A stretch of DNA of 7,418 bases from Candidatus Zhuqueibacterota bacterium 4484_87. GTDB lineage: Bacteria > Zhuqueibacterota > Zhuqueibacteria > Thermofontimicrobiales > Thermofontimicrobiaceae. Below are positions 1 through 6,117 of the stretch, piece by piece; within the stretch, counting starts at the first letter, position 1; each line of letters starts with the position of its first letter. The position numbers were made by a program, and so were the translations under genes. The stretch covers positions 1 through 7,418 of the forward strand of contig NATN01000134.1 of NCBI GenBank assembly GCA_002085355.1. Reading direction: 5' to 3'. Below the pieces are notes generated by a model. It was given only the letters and a program-made list of their open reading frames with translations, was not told the origin of the DNA and did not search any database.

Positions 1-914
1 AAAAACCAGGCAAATCCGGGACGATAAGAATTTCCGGACAAGCCGTATCCTGCAACCAACCCATTTCCCAATCCGGGGGATTCCACGAATCCTTTATCCA
101 GAGAAATTTTTGCCCATTCAAATGCTAAGTCAAATTCATTATCCCCGCTCTCTAAAGAAACAAATTCCTCTCGCAGGCGCTGATAATGAGTGAAATTCCT
201 CTGATAAAAATCAGGAATAGATTCGAAAAAACGTTTGTAGCGTTCAACAGCTTCTTCTTTGCTACTCATGCTGCCCGTAATTACCACCGGCAAAATTATT
301 CGATTAGCCGTTTCCCCGTTCACAGAAATAGCAAATTTCATCGAATCATCCGGGAGTTGATGTCCTGGCGTTTCCGAATGCGGCTCTGCCAACAACGATC
401 CGATCACACCGTAAAATTGGCGGCTGCCCTCGCCGATGAGATAAGCGTGAATTTCTTCCAACCAAACAGCGTACTGACCTCCCACTCCAGCAGGCCACAT
501 GGGCTTAAGTTCAGGCACAAATTGCACATAAATTTCGAGATCGTTCTCAGTATCCACATCAAATAACAGTAAACTCCCCGGCTCATTCAGCGGCGTTAAC
601 AAATGCAATTGAATCGTAAAAATGTCATGACTGAAAATAAGCGTCGTCATTTCAGGTCTGTTGATAAGTTGTAGGGCAATTTTCTCGGCTGGAATTATCT
701 TTTGATATCGGGGGCTGAAAACAGAAAATTGAAGCTGGCTGACAATTTTGAAAGGGTAAACCCACACCTCAAAAAAGCCATTGTCACGGCCTAAAATAGC
801 GGCTTTTCGACCAACATTTTCGCAATAGAGATGTCCATTGGATACACTTATCAGTTCAATAGGATTTGGATTTAAAGCGAATTTCTCGAAGCCGTTATTT
901 TTTTGACTGTTCAT
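1..914 (-). CDS. Glycogen-debranching / amylo-alpha-1,6-glucosidase-like protein, N-terminal part (runs off left edge)
   Basis: An uninterrupted frame runs from ATG at 914 to base 1, giving 304 residues with no stop, so the gene continues outside the window. The N-terminal half reads as a beta-rich domain (CENVGRKAAILGRDNGFFEV at about 31-50, then WVYPFKI). After about residue 230 it turns helical (YKRFF, FTHYQRLREEF, FDLAFEWAKISLDKGF). It ends in a Gly/aromatic stretch, GLVAGYGLSGNSYRPGFAWF, at 285-304. From family knowledge this order, with the AGYG...RPGFAWF motif at the start of an (alpha/alpha)6 barrel, matches bacterial glycogen-debranching-like glycosidases that cut alpha-1,6 branches. 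Most of the barrel and the expected catalytic acids lie beyond the edge, so activity cannot be judged. No signal peptide is seen from this start, suggesting a cytoplasmic protein. The ribosome site is weak (GGG, 6 bases before ATG). The frame stays open upstream to the previous gene, so a longer form from TTG is possible. Coding is firm; the exact activity is less so. Confidence 0.8.
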   Translation of the reverse strand, partial: MNSQKNNGFEKFALNPNPIELISVSNGHLYCENVGRKAAILGRDNGFFEVWVYPFKIVSQLQFSVFSPRYQKIIPAEKIALQLINRPEMTTLIFSHDIFTIQLHLLTPLNEPGSLLLFDVDTENDLEIYVQFVPELKPMWPAGVGGQYAVWLEEIHAYLIGEGSRQFYGVIGSLLAEPHSETPGHQLPDDSMKFAISVNGETANRIILPVVITGSMSSKEEAVERYKRFFESIPDFYQRNFTHYQRLREEFVSLESGDNEFDLAFEWAKISLDKGFVESPGLGNGLVAGYGLSGNSYRPGFAWF

Positions 915-1009
915 AACAAACCCATTAGCTGAACAAGAAGCAATTACAAAATAATTTAATCCCTTCTGTGTATAATTGCAAGCATTATTTTCCAAAGTAG
1001 GGAATTTGT
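915..1009. other. AT-rich intergenic gap between the Bat/TonB run and the debranching-like gene
   Basis: This 95-base stretch is the largest gap in the window. It holds the possible promoter at 953-981 and one arm of the weak inverted repeat at 989-1020. The minus-strand frame of the downstream gene stays open through it without an ATG, the only start-like codon being a TTG, so a longer protein is possible but not supported. No tRNA, repeat family or riboswitch shape is seen. Confidence 0.5.
953..981 (-). promoter_or_regulatory. Possible sigma70-like promoter for the debranching-like gene
   Basis: On the minus strand TTGCAA (976-981) is followed after 17 bases by TAAATT (953-958), about 38 bases before the ATG at 914. 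Each box matches 4 of 6 consensus positions. It lies in the widest intergenic gap of the window, between two genes of unrelated function, which is where a separate promoter would be expected. The region is AT-rich, so chance matches are common. Confidence 0.22.
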
Positions 1010-1020
1010 TTATTTGGAAA
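989..1020 (-). terminator. Perfect 8-bp inverted repeat at the end of the TonB-like gene, possible weak hairpin
   Basis: The minus strand reads TTTCCAAA (1020-1013), 16 bases, then TTTGGAAA (996-989). The left arm includes the last sense codons of the TonB-like gene, and the TAA stop sits at the start of the loop. The stem has only two G-C pairs, the loop is large and there is no following T-run, so this is not a standard intrinsic terminator. It is listed because it marks the end of the Bat run and no better terminator is present in the gap. Confidence 0.2.
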
Positions 1021-1612
1021 TACCGAAAGAATAAGTGCGCGTGATCCAAATGTCTGTCGGCTTACCGCGGGATTTTGCCGGCATGTAGCGACCTTGCATT
1101 GCTGCATTTTTAGCTGATCGCGAACAAAGCAGGCTTCCGGTAGTATTTTCAATAACGACGACCTGATCCACCAGTCCCTGTTTGTTGATGTGAATGTGTA
1201 ATTTAACTATCCCCTGAATCCCTTTTTTTTGCAGTTCTTGCGGGTATTCAGGGATGACCTCAAAAATAGGCCGCGGCTGATAGACAATGGGCGCGCCCGG
1301 AGGCCCATCTTCGCCTTCAATCGGGGAATAGAGATTCAAATCCAGTTCAGTTTTTTCAATAGTAACATCTTCAGGAATCAATTCGTCGTCTGAAGGAATG
1401 GGTACGGCTGGTTTTGGCGGGGGAGGCTTTCGCGTGCCTTGTCTGGTGACCGGAATATTTTCGATGTGCAAAGAAGCAACTACAATAACTTTCGGTGTCT
1501 CCTTTTTCCAACTCATCTTCGGAAAAATTTGAAAAACAAAAATCACCACCGTCAGTGCAACAATAGCCGCCACGCGGAGATTTCTCTGATAATGCTCTTC
1601 GCGATCATTCAC
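1010..1612 (-). CDS. TonB-family energy transducer-like protein
   Basis: This is a 200-residue protein with classical TonB layout: a short cytoplasmic N-terminus, one membrane segment (about 13-31), a short proline-rich stretch (RKPPPPKPAVPIP, 61-73), an acidic spacer (75-103), and a TonB C-terminal domain (about 115-198). The C-terminal domain shows the family pattern PEYPQELQKKGIQGIVKLHI, a mid-domain G-x-V-x-x-V stretch (146-152), a helix with ...AKNAAMQGRYMPAK, then GKPTDIWI. TonB proteins normally take energy from ExbB/ExbD in the inner membrane to drive outer-membrane receptors. No ExbB, ExbD or receptor is in this window. The start is GTG at 1612, supported by AGGAT 8 bases upstream; the ATG at 1608 is out of frame. 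It begins 27 bases after batE, so it is probably co-transcribed with the Bat genes. The membrane segment contains no histidine, unlike classical TonB. The Pro-rich region is short. The fold assignment is confident; the partner is unknown. Confidence 0.85.
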   Translation of the reverse strand: MNDREEHYQRNLRVAAIVALTVVIFVFQIFPKMSWKKETPKVIVVASLHIENIPVTRQGTRKPPPPKPAVPIPSDDELIPEDVTIEKTELDLNLYSPIEGEDGPPGAPIVYQPRPIFEVIPEYPQELQKKGIQGIVKLHIHINKQGLVDQVVVIENTTGSLLCSRSAKNAAMQGRYMPAKSRGKPTDIWITRTYSFGISK

Positions 1613-1620
1613 AAAAATCT

Positions 1621-1625
1621 ATCCT
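1621..1625 (-). promoter_or_regulatory. Ribosome binding site fixing the GTG start of the TonB-like gene
   Basis: AGGAT on the minus strand lies 8 bases before GTG at 1612. The only nearby ATG (1608) is in another frame, so this site and the open frame together choose GTG. Confidence 0.6.
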
Positions 1626-1639
1626 GTCACTGCGTTTCG

Positions 1640-2404
1640 TTAAATAACTTCAAAAACATCCTTTTTCACCCAGCCGACATTGCCATTTGCCAGCCGGATG
1701 CGCGCCCAACCGTCGTTGTAAGACTCGACTTTAAACTTTACGCCTTCATGCAGCGAAAACAGAATCGTACCGCTTTGGTCAGGAGATCCGAGAACATCTG
1801 TTTTTTCCACTAATAAAATCGCATATTTCACAGAAGTTTCCTCATGAACGCGCAGGTAAAACAAAGAACTCATCAACAGCAAACCAACAATAATCGGCAC
1901 AAGCGAAATCTTCGCCAGCCGTCGCCAAAATTTTTTCTTTACCAAAATTCTCATTGAGATTAAAATCGCTAGCAAAAAATAAAGCCCCACAGTAAGCCAG
2001 ACGATGACGCTCATGCTCATAGCATACTTCACCTTTTGCATCCACTCAGTCAGCGGCGGCACAGGGATATTATCAACAGCTCGCATCTTTGCCAAATTCA
2101 AATTGAACAAGACATCCTCATTGTCCGGGTTCAGCCGGTAGGCGCGCTCGAAATTGAGAATCGCTTTTCCTAATCTTCCCAAACGATAATAAGCGTTTCC
2201 CAGATTGTAGTAAAGCGCCCAATTTTCATAGCCATTTTGCAAAATTGACTCATAGTTTTTGACTGCGTTTTCGTATTGTTCTTGCTGGTAAAACTTATTC
2301 CCTTGCTCAAACAAGTATTGGTTATGATCCGCAAAAACTGGGGAAATCATAATTGTCATAATCATCAATATGAAAAAAATGCAAATTTTTCCGTCACGCA
2401 TCAT
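1640..2404 (-). CDS. batE: BatE: TPR and SH3-domain membrane protein
   Basis: This 254-residue protein has a signal peptide or N-terminal anchor (about 8-25, ending VFA-D). Two TPR units follow (about 28-61 and 62-95, the second with YYNLGNAYYRLGRLGKAILN). Then come two membrane segments (about 131-151 and 166-184) and a C-terminal bacterial SH3-like domain (about 192-254, with KTDVLGSPD, LHEGVKFKV and GNVGWVKKD). This exact order is typical of BatE of the aerotolerance operon. Two spans after an exported N-terminus place both the TPRs and the SH3 domain on the periplasmic side, joined by a short cytoplasmic Lys/Arg-rich loop (155-163). That suggests TPR contacts with Bat partners and an SH3 domain that may bind peptidoglycan or peptide; both roles are inferred. 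It lies 44 bases after batD and 27 bases before the TonB-like gene. GAGGG lies 10 bases before the ATG at 2404; the second ATG, directly after it, is an alternative. It is intact, and I am confident of the family. Confidence 0.92.
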   Translation of the reverse strand: MMRDGKICIFFILMIMTIMISPVFADHNQYLFEQGNKFYQQEQYENAVKNYESILQNGYENWALYYNLGNAYYRLGRLGKAILNFERAYRLNPDNEDVLFNLNLAKMRAVDNIPVPPLTEWMQKVKYAMSMSVIVWLTVGLYFLLAILISMRILVKKKFWRRLAKISLVPIIVGLLLMSSLFYLRVHEETSVKYAILLVEKTDVLGSPDQSGTILFSLHEGVKFKVESYNDGWARIRLANGNVGWVKKDVFEVI

Positions 2405-2448
2405 CTTGTCTATGCCCTCAATTTCATTTAGATAAATTGATACAAAAA

Positions 2449-4281
2449 TCAGACAACTTTTTCCAAAGCAACGAGCGCTTGTTTTGCTTCATTCAAAAAC
2501 TTTTTCATCTCATCAATCTTCGCGCTTGCCGGCGCAAATCGCTGATAATCGCACACGCGCAGGCAATCCATATATTTTTTGATGACGCCATCATCAACAC
2601 CGCGGTCGCGCATCAACTTTTCTACTTCGTCTGTGATAATGCCAGCGGCAGATACATTGAATTTATCACCGATAAAACCCAGCAATGCGTTGCTTACTTC
2701 ACGATAAAAATCTTTCTGTGTCTCTTCTTTTAAATATTTCTTCGCCAATGAGAGCCGTTTTTGCGCCATACGATTTGCTTTTCGGCTACGCGCATAAGCG
2801 ACATTTCCGCTCATTTTATCCAGATATTTGCGGTACTGAAAAGACGAAAAAACAATGACCAATGGCAGCAATAACAACAAATAAAAATAAAATCGCTGAT
2901 AAATTGGTTTAGTTATTTTTTTTAATTCAATAGTATTCAGTTGAATATAGCGAATATCTTTGCCGAGATATTGGATATCTTCTTTGTTTTTAGTGCCAGT
3001 GTACGCCACAAGATCATTCGCTGATTTCTCTACATGCACTTTGATCTCTCTGGTACTTATTGTGCGATATGAATTTGTGCTCACATCAAAATAAGAAAAA
3101 CTAACCGGCTTGATGATCTGTTCACCAGGATGCCGCGGTACAAGCACATATTCAAACACCTTGCTACCGGCAAGCCCCTGATTGTTACGATTGATTTTCT
3201 GGGAAATTTTCGGTGGGTACTGTTCAAAATCTGTCGGAAGTTGTAACTTCGGCTCCGGAATCATCTTTATATTCCCGGTACCGGCGATTTCTATCTTGAA
3301 CGTGATGGCATCGTTTGTCTTGACGCTGGTTTTATCGACAAAAGAGGAAATGGAAAAATTGCCCACCAAACCGGAGAAGTCAGCCGGCTTTCCTGCAGTT
3401 GGCAGCGGTAATACATTGATTGTCAACGGTTTTGAACGCACTAACTTCCGAATAGACCTCCCAAAAAACGGGTCATCGAAAAAGCTATCAAATACTGATC
3501 TGCGCCGCGATTGAACTCGTACGCTGCAATCAATTTCCATGGGTGTTATTGTTTTTTTCCCGGCATCCGTTGGGAAAAGAGCCATGCGTTTGATTTCTGC
3601 AACACGATATTTTTTACCCTTGTAAACTTCATCGTACACTTTAGGTTGGTTTCCCAAATCATATTCTTCGGCCCAGAAACCAGCAGTGTTGGGTAATTTG
3701 TTCACGCTGTACTGCGTCACGGAAACGCGAGTGTATAATTTGTAGGAAATCATTACCGGCTCATTGACGTAAGCGGTTCTTTTATTGACGAGAACGCGCA
3801 GGAATAAATTATCAGAGTTAATCTGATTAGAGCCATTATAGCTGTTACGTTGCGGTTGCCGTTGAGACTGCGAAGACGATGCACTTTTTACAATTTCAAT
3901 GGGAATCGGTTGCGTGCGATACTCTTTCCCGTTCATCACCACCGTGATGGCGGGGATGGTAAATTTCCCCAAAGTTACCGCGCGAAAAATGTAGGTATGC
4001 GATAAAGTGACGCTCATTGTACCGTTTATAATCTGAATATTCTGCGATGTCCCCGAGCTACCGACGTACACAGCAAAATTACTCATATCAGGAATTTGCG
4101 GATTGCCCGCGTCTCCGGCATTTTCACCGGAAATTTCCACAGTGAGCGTAAAATTCTGGTTCAGCCCAATGCGTGTGTTGTCCACTGAACTCTGAACTTC
4201 AATGTCTCCGGCATACACGGGTTCATTCAGAAAAAAAACGAACATTAATATGAGCGCAATGAAAAAAAACTCCTTTTTCAT
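2449..4281 (-). CDS. batD: BatD: large periplasmic 'oxygen tolerance' protein with one membrane span
   Basis: This is a 610-residue protein from the preferred ATG at 4281. It has a clear signal peptide (1-24, ending PVYA-G) and a long beta-rich periplasmic region built as repeated Ig-like domains. A Ser/Gln/Asn-rich linker (about 133-157) separates the first domain from the rest. BatD hallmarks include FDSFFDDPFFGRS (264-276) and SKVFEYVLVPRHPGEQIIKP (373-392) followed by FSYFDVSTNSYRT. A membrane span lies at about 464-480. A cytoplasmic helical tail (about 490-610) contains the LRVCDYQRFAP motif. The family is the BatD/oxygen-tolerance family, thought to act in a membrane complex with the VWA proteins; the biochemical role is unknown. 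A GTG at 4287 would add two residues but leaves only one base after AAGGG, whereas ATG at 4281 has a spacing of 7. It follows batC by 48 bases and precedes batE by 44. It is full length and uninterrupted. Confidence 0.93.
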   Translation of the reverse strand: MKKEFFFIALILMFVFFLNEPVYAGDIEVQSSVDNTRIGLNQNFTLTVEISGENAGDAGNPQIPDMSNFAVYVGSSGTSQNIQIINGTMSVTLSHTYIFRAVTLGKFTIPAITVVMNGKEYRTQPIPIEIVKSASSSQSQRQPQRNSYNGSNQINSDNLFLRVLVNKRTAYVNEPVMISYKLYTRVSVTQYSVNKLPNTAGFWAEEYDLGNQPKVYDEVYKGKKYRVAEIKRMALFPTDAGKKTITPMEIDCSVRVQSRRRSVFDSFFDDPFFGRSIRKLVRSKPLTINVLPLPTAGKPADFSGLVGNFSISSFVDKTSVKTNDAITFKIEIAGTGNIKMIPEPKLQLPTDFEQYPPKISQKINRNNQGLAGSKVFEYVLVPRHPGEQIIKPVSFSYFDVSTNSYRTISTREIKVHVEKSANDLVAYTGTKNKEDIQYLGKDIRYIQLNTIELKKITKPIYQRFYFYLLLLLPLVIVFSSFQYRKYLDKMSGNVAYARSRKANRMAQKRLSLAKKYLKEETQKDFYREVSNALLGFIGDKFNVSAAGIITDEVEKLMRDRGVDDGVIKKYMDCLRVCDYQRFAPASAKIDEMKKFLNEAKQALVALEKVV

Positions 4282-4288
4282 CAACACA

Positions 4289-4293
4289 CCCTT
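4289..4293 (-). promoter_or_regulatory. Ribosome binding site deciding the batD start
   Basis: AAGGG on the minus strand is 7 bases before ATG at 4281 and only 1 base before the in-frame GTG at 4287. That favours the ATG and removes two residues from the longest possible reading. Confidence 0.65.
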
Positions 4294-4329
4294 ATAAATT
4301 TAGTCGATCCATTTTATCAAATAATTAAT

Positions 4330-5049
4330 TTACCAATCTTTCACAACACGAACTCTGCCTGCACTTCTCACTTTTCTTCTTTTTTGCAAATCCTTGTCTT
4401 CTTTGTTCAGGGCATTCAGAATTCGTTCAGCTTCTTCTTTGCTCATTTCCTGTTTTTTCTGTTGCTGCTCTTGCTTTTGTTGTTCTTTCTGTTGCTGGTC
4501 TTGTTGTTTCTGTTTTTGTTGCTGTTCCTGTTGTTGCTTTTTCTGTTGCTCCTGCTGTTGCTGCTGTTGTTGTTGGCGTTGTTGCTGCTGTTGCTGCTGC
4601 TGATTTTGTGGTTGCTTTTTTGCCTGTTCTTTCAACTTTTTGCGGACAAATTCGAGATTATACTTCGCATCCTCATCTTCAGGATTCAACTTCAATGCCT
4701 GCGTGTAAGCCAAGATGCTCTCAGGCAGCTTGCCCATGCGGTAAAGAGCATTCCCCATGTTGTAATAAGCCTTTGCCTGAGTCAATGCATCGTCAATGGA
4801 GAGACTTTTTTCAAAATCTTTCAGTGCATCTTCGTACTTTTTCTTTTTGTAAAGCGCATCTGCGACATTAAAATGAATCATTGGATTGGCGGGGTCTTCA
4901 ATGAGTGCGTCGCGATACTTGTTATTTGCTTCATCATATTTCTGTTCAGCAAATAATTTATTTCCTTCCAGAACCTGTTTTCTTCCGGGTTGCGCCGCCA
5001 GCAAGGTCGGAATGACCAACAGCAATATCCAAAGTGTTGCTCGTTTCAT
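4330..5049 (-). CDS. batC: BatC: exported TPR protein with a glutamine-rich tail
   Basis: This is a 239-residue protein from the preferred ATG at 5049. It has an N-terminal signal sequence (about 1-20, MKRATLWILLLVIPTLLAAQ). Three TPR units follow (about 23-56, 57-90 and 91-127; the third includes AYYNMGNALYRMGKLPESIL). A Gln-rich low-complexity region spans 146-200, and the tail ends in KEEAERILNALNKEDKDLQK...RVRVVKDW. TPR, then Gln/Lys-rich linker, then a short conserved tail ending KDW is the BatC pattern. TPRs are protein-binding modules, so it probably scaffolds the VWA proteins (inferred). The longer start at 5070 overlaps batB by 19 bases and adds a non-hydrophobic MEGEILK; the 5049 start has a strong site (AGGGGAG, 9 bases upstream) and puts the signal peptide at the N-terminus. 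The batB stop is just 2 bases before this ATG, so translational coupling is likely. Confidence 0.92.
   Translation of the reverse strand: MKRATLWILLLVIPTLLAAQPGRKQVLEGNKLFAEQKYDEANNKYRDALIEDPANPMIHFNVADALYKKKKYEDALKDFEKSLSIDDALTQAKAYYNMGNALYRMGKLPESILAYTQALKLNPEDEDAKYNLEFVRKKLKEQAKKQPQNQQQQQQQQRQQQQQQQQEQQKKQQQEQQQKQKQQDQQQKEQQKQEQQQKKQEMSKEEAERILNALNKEDKDLQKRRKVRSAGRVRVVKDW
4450..4614 (-). repeat. Poly-glutamine coding tract (CAG/CAA) within batC
   Basis: Residues 146-200 of BatC contain about 39 Gln among 55. They include two runs of eight separated by one Arg, then shorter runs broken mainly by Lys and Glu. The codons are a mixture of CAA and CAG rather than one pure triplet, so the DNA is an imperfect trinucleotide repeat. 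The opposite strand reads as Leu/Cys-rich frames for the same reason; these are not genes. Confidence 0.9.
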
Positions 5050-5051
5050 CT

Positions 5052-6080
5052 TTAAAATCTCCCCTTCCATTCTGCCTTAACTCTTCTTCGTTCCGGAATC
5101 AGAAGTTCCGCTATCAACAAAATAATGGCAAGAATCAAAATATACTGAAAACGATCTTCGTATTGAGAAAATTTCACTGATGCTAATTCCTTTTTTTCCA
5201 TTTTGGAAATTTCATCATAAATTTTATCGAGTTCGCTCTCGCTACCAGAAGCGCGATAGTATTTCCCGCCCGTTTGCAATGCAATTTTCTGAAGCGTCAC
5301 TTCGTCCAGCTTGCTGGTTACTACCTGTCCGTCGCGATCTTTTTTGAAACCGATGATCCTCCCGGATTCACTGTGCAAAGGAATCGGTACACCGTTCACA
5401 GATCCTATTCCCACGGTGTAAATGACAACGCCTTCCTTTTCCGCCGCTTCTGCTGCTTTGAGAGGCTCGCCGCCGTGATCTTCACCATCGGTAATGAGCA
5501 CTAAAACTTTATGCTTCCTGTCCCGTTCCTCAAAAGTTTTCACTGCTTGCATTATTGCGCTGCCGATGGCCGTACCGGGCGTGGGAATCAAATCTGTATC
5601 TATGATGTCCAAAAATATTTTTGCCGCGCCATAGTCCAGCGTCAGAGGGCACTGCACAAAAGCCTCGCCGGCAAAAGCAATCAGTCCGATACGGTCGCCT
5701 TCCAGCAAATCAATGAAGCGACTCACTGCATGTTTTGCCTTTTCCAGCCTGTTTGGTTTGATGTCCTCCGCTTTCATGGAAAGCGACACATCGATAGCGA
5801 CAAAAATGTCAACTCCTTCCCTTCTGACCTGTTCCAATTTCGTGCCCAATTGAGGTCTTGCCAGCGAAAGAAGCATGAAAAAAACTGCCAAAATGATCAG
5901 CCCTGCCTTTAAAATCTGTCGTCTCCGGCTGAAAGTCTCCGTTAATTTCTGAATCAATTCCAAATTCCCGAACCGTTCCATTGCTTTTTTCTTCCAGCGG
6001 AAGACAAAGACGTAAAACAAAACCAGCATGGGAATTATTATCAGCAGATACAAAAATATTTGATTATGAAACCGCAACAT
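5052..6080 (-). CDS. batB: BatB: von Willebrand factor A membrane protein
   Basis: This 342-residue protein has two N-terminal membrane segments (about 8-28 and 55-73), a VWA domain (about 90-290), and a final span (about 311-328) followed by a basic tail (PERRRVKAEWKGRF). The metal site (MIDAS) is intact: DVSLS (D97, S99, S101), T170 in PGTAIG, and D198 in ITDGEDHGG. VWA domains bind ligands through such a metal, and in Bat operons the two VWA proteins are thought to work with a MoxR ATPase; the substrate is unknown. Two spans before the domain and one after fit the Aer/BatB family layout. A Gly/Asp-rich loop (about 225-255, VNGVPIPLHSESGRIIGFKK) replaces the BatA loop at the same place. The ATG at 6080 has GAGAGAG 7 bases upstream, 37 bases after batA. 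The batC ribosome site lies inside its last codons. Confidence 0.94.
   Translation of the reverse strand: MLRFHNQIFLYLLIIIPMLVLFYVFVFRWKKKAMERFGNLELIQKLTETFSRRRQILKAGLIILAVFFMLLSLARPQLGTKLEQVRREGVDIFVAIDVSLSMKAEDIKPNRLEKAKHAVSRFIDLLEGDRIGLIAFAGEAFVQCPLTLDYGAAKIFLDIIDTDLIPTPGTAIGSAIMQAVKTFEERDRKHKVLVLITDGEDHGGEPLKAAEAAEKEGVVIYTVGIGSVNGVPIPLHSESGRIIGFKKDRDGQVVTSKLDEVTLQKIALQTGGKYYRASGSESELDKIYDEISKMEKKELASVKFSQYEDRFQYILILAIILLIAELLIPERRRVKAEWKGRF
5059..5068 (-). promoter_or_regulatory. Strong ribosome binding site of batC inside the end of batB
   Basis: GGAAGGGGAG on the minus strand encodes the penultimate batB codons (within W-K-G-R-F) and lies 9 bases before the batC ATG at 5049. The batB TAA falls between the site and that ATG. 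Its placement decides for the shorter batC start and suggests that batC translation depends on batB translation. Confidence 0.7.
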
Positions 6081-6117
6081 AATTCAGCTCTCTCAACTCG
6101 TTTTTTCACCAGCTCTA

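Noticed and set aside
186..566. A plus-strand 126-codon open frame at the left end
   Set aside because: It lies fully opposite the coherent minus-strand debranching-like reading frame and its translation shows no family pattern.
4291..4320. A good-looking promoter on the minus strand in the batC-batD gap: TTGATA, 18 bases, TATAAG
   Set aside because: The -10 box overlaps the batD ribosome site, so a transcript from it would begin a few bases before the ATG and lose that site. The gap is AT-rich and inside a tight operon, so a chance match is more likely.
4384..4956. A plus-strand 190-codon open frame, very Leu/Phe-rich, and a Cys-rich frame beside it, opposite batC
   Set aside because: Both are the mirror of the CAA/CAG tract and TPR codons of batC. 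The composition is an artefact of the repeat and no ribosome site or homologous pattern is seen.
5050..5070. Longer batC start at 5070, overlapping batB
   Set aside because: It would place seven polar residues before the signal peptide and put the strong ribosome site inside the gene; the ATG at 5049 fits both signals.
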